57,042 nucleotides of DNA from Flavobacterium sp. UBA6195 (GTDB lineage: Bacteria > Bacteroidota > Bacteroidia > Flavobacteriales > Flavobacteriaceae), in contig NZ_DITB01000070.1 of NCBI RefSeq assembly GCF_002422095.1, positions 1 through 57,042 on the forward strand, read 5' to 3'. The notes beneath the pieces are model-generated. The model saw only the letters and a program-made list of their open reading frames with translations. It had not been told where the DNA came from and searched no databases. This document shows, piece by piece, positions 15,146 to 22,942 of the stretch. A program made the position numbers and the translations under genes. The first letter of the stretch is position 1. The number at the start of each line of letters is the position of its first letter.

Positions 15146-15173
15146 AATCCGTGTTAATCTGTGTAATCCGTGG
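15146..15173. repeat. Three AATCYGTG units, 9-10 bp apart
   Basis: AATCCGTGTT, AATCTGTGT and AATCCGTGG follow one another directly. A related AATTCGT / AATTCGTG pair sits at 28082-28100. These are probably members of a dispersed flavobacterial intergenic repeat. Confidence 0.6.
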
Positions 15174-15265
15174 CTCTAAAATTTCGATATATGGAATATT
15201 TTATCTTTTCATTATTAGATAGAATCATCTTTACAATTTAATTACAAAATTGATACATCGACTAA

Positions 15266-15296
15266 TTGGCACATTGACTAATTAGTATTATCTTTG
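15266..15296 (+). promoter_or_regulatory. Promoter of pyrG
   Basis: TTG at 15266-15268 and TATCTTTG at 15289-15296 are 20 bases apart. The direct repeat GACTAATT at 15260-15267 and 15276-15283 (16 bp apart) overlaps the -33 region and could be an operator. A TTG in the -7 box is not the start codon. Confidence 0.6.
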
Positions 15297-15353
15297 CACG
15301 ATTTTATTACAGATAAAAGATATTTATCGCAACAACAACACAACAACAACACA

Positions 15354-16967
15354 ATGAACCAAACTAAGTACATTTTTGTTACCGGAGGTGTGACTTCTTC
15401 TTTAGGAAAAGGAATTATCGCAGCTTCGTTAGCCAAATTATTGCAAGCCAGAGGATATCGAACGACCATTCAAAAGTTTGACCCCTACATCAATGTGGAT
15501 CCAGGAACATTAAATCCTTACGAACACGGAGAATGTTATGTAACAGATGATGGAGCCGAAACGGATTTGGATTTAGGTCACTACGAGCGTTTTTTAAACG
15601 TTCCTACTTCTCAAGAGAACAACGTAACTACAGGAAGAGTGTATCTTTCGGTTATTGAAAAAGAGCGTAGAGGAGAATTTTTAGGAAAAACGGTTCAGGT
15701 GGTGCCTCATATCACAAACGAAATCAAGGAACGTATGCAGTTGCTTGGAAAATCGGGTGATTATGATATTGTAATTACAGAGATTGGTGGAACTGTTGGA
15801 GATATTGAATCATTACCTTACATCGAGTCAGTTAGACAATTGATTTGGGAATTAGGTGAAAATAACGGAATCGTAATACATTTAACGTTAGTGCCTTATT
15901 TGGCTGCTGCCGGAGAATTGAAAACGAAACCAACGCAACATTCAGTTAAAACCTTAATGGAAAGCGGAATCAAAGCCGATATTTTAGTGTGTCGTACCGA
16001 ACACGAATTGTCACAAGATTTACGTCAGAAATTAGCGTTGTTTTGTAATGTGAAAAAAGAAGCGGTAATTCAATCGATTGATGCTTCAACTATTTATGAA
16101 GTTCCAAATTTGATGTTGGAAGAAGGATTGGATAGAGTAGCGTTGAAGAAATTAGATTTACCAGAAAAAAATACACCAGATTTAATCAACTGGAATGAGT
16201 TCTTATTTAGATTGAAAAATCCAAAGCACGAAGTAAATATTGGTTTGGTTGGAAAATATGTTGAATTACAAGATTCTTACAAATCGATTTTAGAAGCGTT
16301 TATTCATGCTGGAGCGGCAAATGAGACAAAAGTAAATGTCATTTCAATTCATTCAGAGTATTTAGATGCCAATTCGGCAGAAAGTCAGTTGAAAGATTTG
16401 GATGGTATACTTGTTGCACCAGGTTTTGGCGGTCGCGGTATTGAAGGTAAAATCGACACGGTTCGTTATGCAAGAGAAAATAATATTCCGTTTTTTGGAA
16501 TTTGTTTGGGAATGCAAATGGCAGTAATTGAATATTCACGTAACGTTTTAGGTTACGCTGATGCCAATTCAACGGAAATGAATGAAAATACAACTCATCC
16601 TGTAATTAACTTAATGGAAGAGCAAAAAAATATTGAAAATAAAGGAGGAACTATGCGTTTAGGTGCATGGAAATGTAGCATAAAAGAAAATACGTTGGCA
16701 CAAAAAATTTATGGTAAAACTGAGATTATGGAGCGCCACCGTCACCGTTACGAATTCAATGGTGCGTATTTAAACGAATTAGAAAAAGCAGGATTGGTAG
16801 CTTCGGGAGTAAATCCAGATACGAAGTTGGTAGAAATTGTTGAAATTCCTACACATCCTTTCTTTATCGGCGTTCAATACCATCCTGAATATAAAAGTAC
16901 AGTCGCTAATCCACACCCACTTTTTGTGAGTTTTGTTGCGGCCGCTGTGCAACATAAGAATAAATAA
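15354..16967 (+). CDS. pyrG: CTP synthase
   Basis: PyrG makes CTP from UTP, ATP and glutamine. The 537-residue protein has an N-terminal synthase domain (KYIFVTGGVTSSLGKGI P-loop; ECYVTDDGAETDLDLGHYER; EIGGTVGDIES). The C-terminal glutaminase has the Cys in FFGICLGMQMAVIEY and the His-Glu pair in VQYHPEYKS. I start it at the ATG at 15354. The leader is built of CAACAACA units as in purM and guaA. yidC follows after 51 bases and a palindrome. Confidence 0.98.
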   Translation: MNQTKYIFVTGGVTSSLGKGIIAASLAKLLQARGYRTTIQKFDPYINVDPGTLNPYEHGECYVTDDGAETDLDLGHYERFLNVPTSQENNVTTGRVYLSVIEKERRGEFLGKTVQVVPHITNEIKERMQLLGKSGDYDIVITEIGGTVGDIESLPYIESVRQLIWELGENNGIVIHLTLVPYLAAAGELKTKPTQHSVKTLMESGIKADILVCRTEHELSQDLRQKLALFCNVKKEAVIQSIDASTIYEVPNLMLEEGLDRVALKKLDLPEKNTPDLINWNEFLFRLKNPKHEVNIGLVGKYVELQDSYKSILEAFIHAGAANETKVNVISIHSEYLDANSAESQLKDLDGILVAPGFGGRGIEGKIDTVRYARENNIPFFGICLGMQMAVIEYSRNVLGYADANSTEMNENTTHPVINLMEEQKNIENKGGTMRLGAWKCSIKENTLAQKIYGKTEIMERHRHRYEFNGAYLNELEKAGLVASGVNPDTKLVEIVEIPTHPFFIGVQYHPEYKSTVANPHPLFVSFVAAAVQHKNK

Positions 16968-16983
16968 GTTGTTAACTTAATAC

Positions 16984-17001
16984 TCCCGATAACTATCGGG
17001 A
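16984..17001. repeat. Palindrome TCCCGATA-AC-TATCGGGA between pyrG and yidC
   Basis: The 8-bp arms are perfect with a 2-base loop. No T-run follows, so it is not a standard terminator. The short GC-rich palindrome in AT-rich intergenic DNA resembles a REP-type dispersed element. Confidence 0.6.
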
Positions 17002-17018
17002 CTGAACACTAATATTAG

Positions 17019-18905
17019 ATGGAAGAAAAAAAATTAGACCTTAATTCGATTATCGGATTTGTATTGATTTCTGGAATTTTGATTTGGATGTTATATTCCA
17101 ATGCTCCAACACCAGAAGAATTAAAGGAAAAAGAGAAAAAGGAGCAAGTTGAAAAACAAGCTAAAGAAGTTAAAACCACAACTTCAACTGTTGCCGCAAC
17201 GCCAGTATCAGATTCTACTAAAAATGCTGCAGCGCAAGCACAATTAGGTTCGTTTGGATATTCTGCAACACTTCCATCAGCTACTGACAATGTAACTGAA
17301 ATTAAAAACGAAGTTTTATCGCTTAAAATTTCGAACAAGGGTGGTTACATTACAGAGGCAACGATTTTAGGATTTGATCAATTTGAGAAAAATTCGAAAA
17401 AAGCAGTTCAAATTATTAAAGATAATAATGCTTCTTTAGACATTGCTTTAAATACAACCGATAACAGAACGTTGCATACAAAAGACATGTATTTTGAACC
17501 TAAGGTAACGACTGAAGGTAAAAATCAAGTCTTAACGATGCAGTTAAAAGCGGGTCCAGATCAGTTTTTAGAATACCGTTATGTATTGAAACCTAACGAA
17601 TATATGTTAGACTTTGCTATTCGTTCTCAAGGATTAGAAAAAGTAGTAGATACTTCAAAACCATTGGATTTAGAATGGCAACTAAAATCATACAGAAACG
17701 AGAAAAGTGTTTCGTATGAAAACAGATATACTGAGTTAGTTTTCGAATATGAAGATGGAAAAGACGATTATTTAAACGCTGCAAAAGATTCTGAAGATGA
17801 AGCTAATGACGTTTCTTACATCGCTTTCAAACAACATTTGTTTACCTCTATTTTATTAACAGATACAAAATTCAAAACGGCTAAATTCAAATCAGATAAT
17901 TTAGTGGATGATGAAAAAGTTGACACCGTTTTTACTAAAAATTTCACTGCTCAAGTACCGTTAGAATTTAAAAATGGCGCTTTAAACTATAATATGAATT
18001 GGTATTATGGTCCAGCGAAATATGAAATTTTAAACGACTATGAAAGAAATCTAGACGAAATCATGCCATTAGGTTGGGGAATTTTCGGATGGATTAACCG
18101 TTACATTTTTATTCCGACTTTCGGATTAATTTCAAGCATTGGAATTGGTTATGGAATGGCAATTATTTTATTTACGATTTTAGTTCGTATTGTAATGTCG
18201 CCAGTAACCTATAAATCATATTTGTCTCAAGCTAAAATGAAAGTTTTACGTCCAGAGATAATGGAATTGAATGAAAAATTCAAAGATAATCCAATGAAGA
18301 AACAACAAGAGACAATGAAGTTGTATTCTAAAGCTGGCGTAAATCCTATGGCGGGATGTTTACCTGCCTTGATGCAATTACCTGTTTTCTATGCGTTGTT
18401 CCAATTCTTCCCATCAATGTTCGATTTGAGACAAAAATCATTCTTATGGGCAGATGACTTATCTTCTTACGATAGTATTTACCAATTGCCTTTCCATATT
18501 CCATTTTATGGAAGTCACGTGAGTTTATTCCCAATCTTGGCTTCTATTGCTATTTTCTTCTATATGAAAATGACAACAGGTGACCAAGCAATGAGTGCAC
18601 CTCCACAAGAAGGTATGCCAGATATGGGTAAAATCATGAAAATTATGATTTACATTTCACCTGTAATGATGTTATTTTTCTTTAATAATTATGCATCAGG
18701 ATTGAGTTTGTATTACTTCATTTCTAACTTAATTACCATCGGTATTATGTTGGTTATTAAAAACTACATTGTGAAAGAAGACAAAATTCACGCTCAAATT
18801 CAGGAGAATAAAACCAAAGAGAAAAAGGAAAGTAAATTCCAAAGAAAAATGCGCGAAATGATGGAGCAAGCAGAAGCTCAAAAGGCCGCACAAAAGAAAA
18901 AATAA
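17019..18905 (+). CDS. yidC: Membrane protein insertase YidC
   Basis: YidC inserts and folds inner-membrane proteins, alone or with SecYEG. The 628-residue protein has the Gram-negative layout. A first transmembrane helix (about 7-24) is followed by a low-complexity linker and a large periplasmic domain (about 90-340). The conserved five-helix core starts near 360 (FGLISSIGIGYGMAIILFTILVRIVMSPVTYKS is its first helix and cytoplasmic entry, positions about 367-399). GVNPMAGCLPALMQLPVFYALFQ marks the next helix region. The C-terminus is basic (KFQRKMREMMEQAE), suited to ribosome binding. Confidence 0.97.
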   Translation: MEEKKLDLNSIIGFVLISGILIWMLYSNAPTPEELKEKEKKEQVEKQAKEVKTTTSTVAATPVSDSTKNAAAQAQLGSFGYSATLPSATDNVTEIKNEVLSLKISNKGGYITEATILGFDQFEKNSKKAVQIIKDNNASLDIALNTTDNRTLHTKDMYFEPKVTTEGKNQVLTMQLKAGPDQFLEYRYVLKPNEYMLDFAIRSQGLEKVVDTSKPLDLEWQLKSYRNEKSVSYENRYTELVFEYEDGKDDYLNAAKDSEDEANDVSYIAFKQHLFTSILLTDTKFKTAKFKSDNLVDDEKVDTVFTKNFTAQVPLEFKNGALNYNMNWYYGPAKYEILNDYERNLDEIMPLGWGIFGWINRYIFIPTFGLISSIGIGYGMAIILFTILVRIVMSPVTYKSYLSQAKMKVLRPEIMELNEKFKDNPMKKQQETMKLYSKAGVNPMAGCLPALMQLPVFYALFQFFPSMFDLRQKSFLWADDLSSYDSIYQLPFHIPFYGSHVSLFPILASIAIFFYMKMTTGDQAMSAPPQEGMPDMGKIMKIMIYISPVMMLFFFNNYASGLSLYYFISNLITIGIMLVIKNYIVKEDKIHAQIQENKTKEKKESKFQRKMREMMEQAEAQKAAQKKK

Positions 18906-18919
18906 TTTTATCTAGATAT

Positions 18920-18944
18920 AAACCCTGTCTAAACGACAGGGTTT
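18920..18944 (+). terminator. Terminator after yidC
   Basis: AAACCCTGTC pairs with GACAGGGTTT around TAAAC, and CTTTTTT follows. It separates yidC from proC. Confidence 0.92.
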
Positions 18945-18960
18945 CTTTTTTACATGAGTA

Positions 18961-19760
18961 ATGAAAATAGCGATTATCGGATTTGGTAATATGGGGCAAA
19001 CCTATGCCAATAGTTTTATGAGTTCGGGATTTGTAGGAACTTCAGATGTTTTAATTTTGAACAAAACAAAAATCGAAGAAAAGAATAGTTTCGGAATTGA
19101 TGCAACCAATTGTTACACAGAACCAAATCCCCAAATCTTCGAATCAGATATTTTAATTTTAGCTGTAAAACCGCAAGATTTAAACAATTAGCGTCTGAAA
19201 TAAAAGCGTTTTTAAATCCAGAACATGTTGTCTTATCGGTTATGGCTGGAATTTCAATTGATATGATGCAAAAGCAATTAGGAGTTACTAAAATTGTTCG
19301 TTCTATGCCAAATATTCCAACACAAATAGGTGAGGGAATGACCGTTTTTTGCGCTTCAAATGCTGTGGATAGAAAAGAACTGTTCATTGTTCAGAATTTA
19401 ATTAACACTACAGGAAAATCGATTTATATCGAAAGAGAAGAAATGCTAAATGCAGCCACAGCCATATCAGGAAGCGGACCTGCTTATGTGTTTCATTTTA
19501 TGCAAGCTATGATTGAGTCAGCTATTAAATTAGGTTTTTCAGCGTCTGAAGCTGATTTTCTGGTAAGTAAAACATTTTTAGGTTCGGTACAATTGCAAAA
19601 TAGAAGTACATTGTCAAACGAAGCTTGGATTCAACGTGTCGCTTCAAAGGGTGGAACTACAGAGGCCGCTTTGACTGTTTTTAGTCAAAAGAAACTTAAA
19701 GAAAATATAATTGAAGGTATTGAAGCCGCAAATGCAAGAGCTGTTGAATTAGGAACATAA
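18961..19760 (+). pseudogene. proC: Pyrroline-5-carboxylate reductase with a one-base frameshift
   Basis: ProC reduces pyrroline-5-carboxylate to proline with NAD(P)H. The frame from 18961 gives the Rossmann start KIAIIGFGNMGQTYANSF and runs to DILILAVKPQDLNN, then stops at 19189. The rest (QLASEIKAFLNPEHVV, SMPNIPTQIGEGMT, ATAISGSGPAYVFHFMQA, VASKGGTTEAAL) lies in the -1 frame to 19760. Adding one T to the run at 19179-19181 restores PQDFKQLASE and a normal 266-residue enzyme. The break contains T TTA AAC in phase, a classic -1 slippery heptamer; a -1 slip there rejoins the halves with no length change. It is a real mutation, a sequencing error, or a gene rescued by frameshifting. Confidence 0.92.
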
Positions 19761-19789
19761 AAAAACGCTTTCCATAGGAAAGCGTTTTT
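19761..19789. terminator. Bidirectional terminator between proC and the fasciclin gene
   Basis: AAAAACGCTTTCC pairs with GGAAAGCGTTTTT around ATA. The A-run and T-run allow termination on both strands, serving proC on the plus strand and the convergent fasciclin gene on the minus strand. Confidence 0.93.
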
Positions 19790-19819
19790 GTTCATAGCAA
19801 TTTTATTAATAGAAACGAA

Positions 19820-20749
19820 TTAATTTATGTTTGGTAATAATACTTTATTTACAGCATGTATTACACCATTCGAAGCTTGTACGTCAGTTGCGACAATGTT
19901 AGTTGTTCTGTTTTGTTCATCTGTAATTACTGTTCCTGAAATTGTAAAAGTTCCAGTTTCAAAAGTAGTTATTGGACCTGATGGAATCGCATTAGATAAA
20001 ACATTGGCACCAGGAACAACATGATAGGTTAATACAGCAGTTTTTTGTGTTGCATTAAATCCACTGTATAAATTTAGTGTTGCGGTATCAAATGCGCTAT
20101 TTAATGGGGCAAAAACAGTGAATGGAGAACTTGCTGTTCCATTAAGAGTTCCAACTAACTCTTGTTGTGTTAATAATGTAGCTAAAGTACTGAAGTTTGG
20201 ATTTGCAGTTGCATGTGTTACAATTGTAGGTAATCCAATTACTGCATCCACTACGTGAATAACGCCATTATTAGCAATAATATCAGTGGAAGTTACACTA
20301 GATACTCCGTTTAATCTAACACCTGAAGCAGTGTTAATAAACATGCTTAATGTATTTGTAGATGAAGCACTACCCTTAGCTAAAGTCTTGACATAACCAG
20401 TTGTGAGTCCAGATGATAAATTTCTTCCATTAACAACATGATTTAAAAGTACTTGTGTTAGGGTAGGAATAGGAACATCATCAAGTGATTCAAATCCATT
20501 AACATCTAAAAAATCTAAGAAAGCTTGATTGGTTGGTGCAAAAACGGTATATGAACCGCTCTGATCTAGTGTTTCAGATAGTCCAGCTCGGTTTAAAGCA
20601 TCAACTAGAACTGATAAATTAGGATTTTCTGATGCAATATCAGTAATTGATTTTTTTTGAGATGAACTATCGTCATCTGAACAAGAAAACATTAACGTAG
20701 ATGTAACAACTAGTAATGTTAATTTCATTAATTTTGCAAAGTTTTTCAT
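19820..20749 (-). CDS. Surface lipoprotein with two fasciclin (FAS1) domains
   Basis: This 309-residue protein has a lipoprotein signal with C23 (TLMFSC) followed by SDDDSS. An acidic SDDD run right after the Cys matches the export signal reported for Flavobacterium surface lipoproteins. The first FAS1 domain (about 35-170) has YTVFAPTNQAFLDFL, LLNHVVNGRN and NGVIHVVDAVIGLP. The second (about 172-308) has FTVFAPLNSAFDTA, LTYHVVPGANV and NGVIHAVNKVLLP. FAS1 domains mediate adhesion or carbohydrate contact. It is a single-gene unit on the minus strand. Confidence 0.93.
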   Translation of the reverse strand: MKNFAKLMKLTLLVVTSTLMFSCSDDDSSSQKKSITDIASENPNLSVLVDALNRAGLSETLDQSGSYTVFAPTNQAFLDFLDVNGFESLDDVPIPTLTQVLLNHVVNGRNLSSGLTTGYVKTLAKGSASSTNTLSMFINTASGVRLNGVSSVTSTDIIANNGVIHVVDAVIGLPTIVTHATANPNFSTLATLLTQQELVGTLNGTASSPFTVFAPLNSAFDTATLNLYSGFNATQKTAVLTYHVVPGANVLSNAIPSGPITTFETGTFTISGTVITDEQNRTTNIVATDVQASNGVIHAVNKVLLPNIN

Positions 20750-20771
20750 AGGGATTTATTTTTTGTTTAAC

Positions 20772-20779
20772 CAAAACTA
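20772..20779 (-). promoter_or_regulatory. -7 box before the fasciclin gene
   Basis: On the minus strand this reads TAGTTTTG, fitting TAnnTTTG, 22 bases before the ATG. I see no TTG at the right -33 distance. Confidence 0.4.
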
Positions 20780-20931
20780 TAAAATTTTAAACAAAAAAAA
20801 ATAATAAATGCGATTTTACCTCACATTTAACGCTTATTTATTTTTTGTTTAATATGTATTTGGTCTAATATTTGATTTTCTCATTGTTTTACAGGTAATT
20901 AGTAATTAATTAATTAAACAAAATTTAAAAA

Positions 20932-21696
20932 ATGAAGCAATTATTTTTTGTGTTTTTATTTTTAGGAAATTTGCTTGTTATTGCACAAGATAAAGTCAAT
21001 CAACTAGACGATAAAGGAAATCGTCACGGATTATGGAGAGGTACACATAAAGAATCAAATCGAATTCGATATGAAGGAACTTTCAATCATGGAAAAGAAA
21101 CGGGTATTTTTAAGTATTTTGATGATACAAAAGCCGGAACTGTAATTGCAACAAGAGATTTTTCTAAAGGAGATGGTTCTTGCTATGCTGTTTTTTATGA
21201 TCAAAAGAGTAATAAAGTAAGTGAAGGGAAATTAGTAAACAAACTTCCTGAAGACGAATGGAAATACTATCATTTTGAGTCGAAACAATTGATGTCTCAT
21301 GAATTTTATAAGAATGGTAAGTTAGATGGTGTCCGAAAAGTATTCTATAAAGATGGAACTGTTGCGGAAGAAACCAATTATAAATTAGGAAGTAAAGAAG
21401 GAATTTCTAAGACATATTCAGAGAAAGGGCAATTGATTGATTCGCATGTTTATAAAAATAATTTGTTTGATGGACCAGCATCTTATCATGATGGTTTGGG
21501 CAATAAAATGTATGAGGGCAATTATGTGAACGGAAAACGTGTTGGAATGTGGAAGTTTTTCGAAAACAATAAAGTAATCAAGCAAGTTAAAGCAGCTAAA
21601 TTTAGTCAAGAGTTAATTAAGTACGAACAAAGAAATACTAAAGAAGTTTCAAAAACACTTGAAGATTTAAAAAAAGAAAAAGGAGGACAGGAATAA
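20932..21696 (+). CDS. Secreted MORN-like repeat protein (YwqK-type)
   Basis: This 254-residue protein has a signal peptide (about 1-18) and then repeated motifs of the form YxGxxxxGxxxGxWxxF: IRYEGTFNHGKETGIFKYF, FYKDGTVAEETNYKLGSKEG, and MYEGNYVNGKRVGMWKFF. These belong to the MORN/YwqK group. Database entries often call such proteins YwqK antitoxins, but with a signal peptide and no toxin gene nearby that name is not supported. The C-terminus is a charged helix. Its stop codon is immediately followed by the ATG of mnmA. Confidence 0.82.
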   Translation: MKQLFFVFLFLGNLLVIAQDKVNQLDDKGNRHGLWRGTHKESNRIRYEGTFNHGKETGIFKYFDDTKAGTVIATRDFSKGDGSCYAVFYDQKSNKVSEGKLVNKLPEDEWKYYHFESKQLMSHEFYKNGKLDGVRKVFYKDGTVAEETNYKLGSKEGISKTYSEKGQLIDSHVYKNNLFDGPASYHDGLGNKMYEGNYVNGKRVGMWKFFENNKVIKQVKAAKFSQELIKYEQRNTKEVSKTLEDLKKEKGGQE

Positions 21697-22884
21697 ATGA
21701 AAAGAGTAGTAGTAGGACTTTCGGGTGGTGTAGATTCGAGTGTTGCCGCTTATTTGTTAAAAGAACAAGGGTATGAAGTTATTGGGTTATTCATGAAGAA
21801 TTGGCATGATGATTCGGTAACAATTTCTAATGAATGTCCGTGGTTGGAAGATAGTAATGATGCACTTTTAGTAGCTGAAAAACTTGGAATACCTTTTCAA
21901 ACAGTTGATTTATCGGACCAATACAAAGAGAAAATCGTTGATTATATGTTTAACGAATACGAAAAAGGTAGAACTCCAAATCCTGACGTATTGTGTAACC
22001 GTGAAATCAAATTCGATGTTTTTATGAAAATAGCCATGTCACTAGGTGCAGACTATGTGGCTACAGGACACTATTGTAGAAAAGGAACTGTTGAAAAAGA
22101 GGGAAAAGAAATTTACCAATTGTTAGCAGGTAAAGATGGAAATAAAGACCAATCGTATTTTTTGTGTCAATTATCGCAAGACCAACTTTCGAAAGCTTTA
22201 TTCCCAATAGGTGAATTGACAAAACCTGAAGTTCGTGAAATTGCAGCAAAATTAGATTTAATTACAGCTGAAAAGAAAGACTCGCAAGGACTTTGTTTCA
22301 TCGGAAAAGTGCGTTTACCCGAATTTTTGCAACAAAAATTACAACCTAAAGAAGGAATTATTGTAGAAATTCCTGCAGAAGCAGCTATATATAATCAAGA
22401 AAAGCCTCAATTAAATTCGGAAGAAGAAGCTTTTGCTTACGAATCAAGACGAATTGACTATTTGAAAGTTCCGGGTAAAGTTGTTGGAAAACACCAAGGC
22501 GCTCATTATTTTACTAAAGGACAACGTAAAGGGCTGAATGTGGGAGGAACAAAAGAGCCATTATTCATCATTGAAACCGATGTTGAAAAAAATATTGTTT
22601 ACACAGGTCAAGGAAATCAACACCCGGGTTTATTTAAAAAAGCCTTGTTTATTGCAAACGATGAAGTTCATTGGATAAGAGAAGATTTGGCTTTACAAGA
22701 AGGTGATAAAATGGAAGTGATGGCAAGAATTCGTTACCGTCAACCTCTGCAAAAAGCAACTTTACATCAATTTAAAGAGGGAATGTATGTAGTTTTCGAA
22801 AATCCACAATCTGCTATAACAGAAGGGCAATTTGTAGCTTGGCATCAAGGTGAAGAGATTTTGGGAAGTGGTGTAATTGCTTAA
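21697..22884 (+). CDS. mnmA: tRNA 2-thiouridine(34) synthase MnmA
   Basis: MnmA activates U34 of Lys, Glu and Gln tRNAs with ATP and transfers sulfur from a relay. The 395-residue protein shows the PP-loop SGGVDSS (9-15) and the two catalytic cysteines: C100 in NPDVLCNREIKF and C200 in QGLCFIGKV. GADYVATGHYC and KDQSYFL are family hallmarks. The C-terminal beta domain includes RYRQPLQKATL and ENPQSAITEGQ. It starts directly after the upstream gene's stop codon. Confidence 0.97.
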   Translation: MKRVVVGLSGGVDSSVAAYLLKEQGYEVIGLFMKNWHDDSVTISNECPWLEDSNDALLVAEKLGIPFQTVDLSDQYKEKIVDYMFNEYEKGRTPNPDVLCNREIKFDVFMKIAMSLGADYVATGHYCRKGTVEKEGKEIYQLLAGKDGNKDQSYFLCQLSQDQLSKALFPIGELTKPEVREIAAKLDLITAEKKDSQGLCFIGKVRLPEFLQQKLQPKEGIIVEIPAEAAIYNQEKPQLNSEEEAFAYESRRIDYLKVPGKVVGKHQGAHYFTKGQRKGLNVGGTKEPLFIIETDVEKNIVYTGQGNQHPGLFKKALFIANDEVHWIREDLALQEGDKMEVMARIRYRQPLQKATLHQFKEGMYVVFENPQSAITEGQFVAWHQGEEILGSGVIA

Positions 22885-22942
22885 AACAATTGTAGTTTCT
22901 TCAATAAAAATGAGTAAATTTGATTTAATAAACCCATGTTAT

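Larger units (their letters stand above)
15012..15353. other. Gap before pyrG: decayed dispersed repeat and pyrG promoter
   Basis: These 342 bases carry no gene. At 15026-15050 there is a stretch like CATAGATTAAAGGATTTTC and at 15146-15173 three AATCCGTG-type units. Both recall an intergenic repeat family common in Flavobacteria. The pyrG promoter and A/C-rich leader occupy 15261-15353. Confidence 0.6.

Noticed and set aside
20932..21696. Toxin-antitoxin antitoxin (YwqK label)
   Set aside because: The protein has a signal peptide and there is no toxin gene beside it; only the MORN-like repeat is supported.
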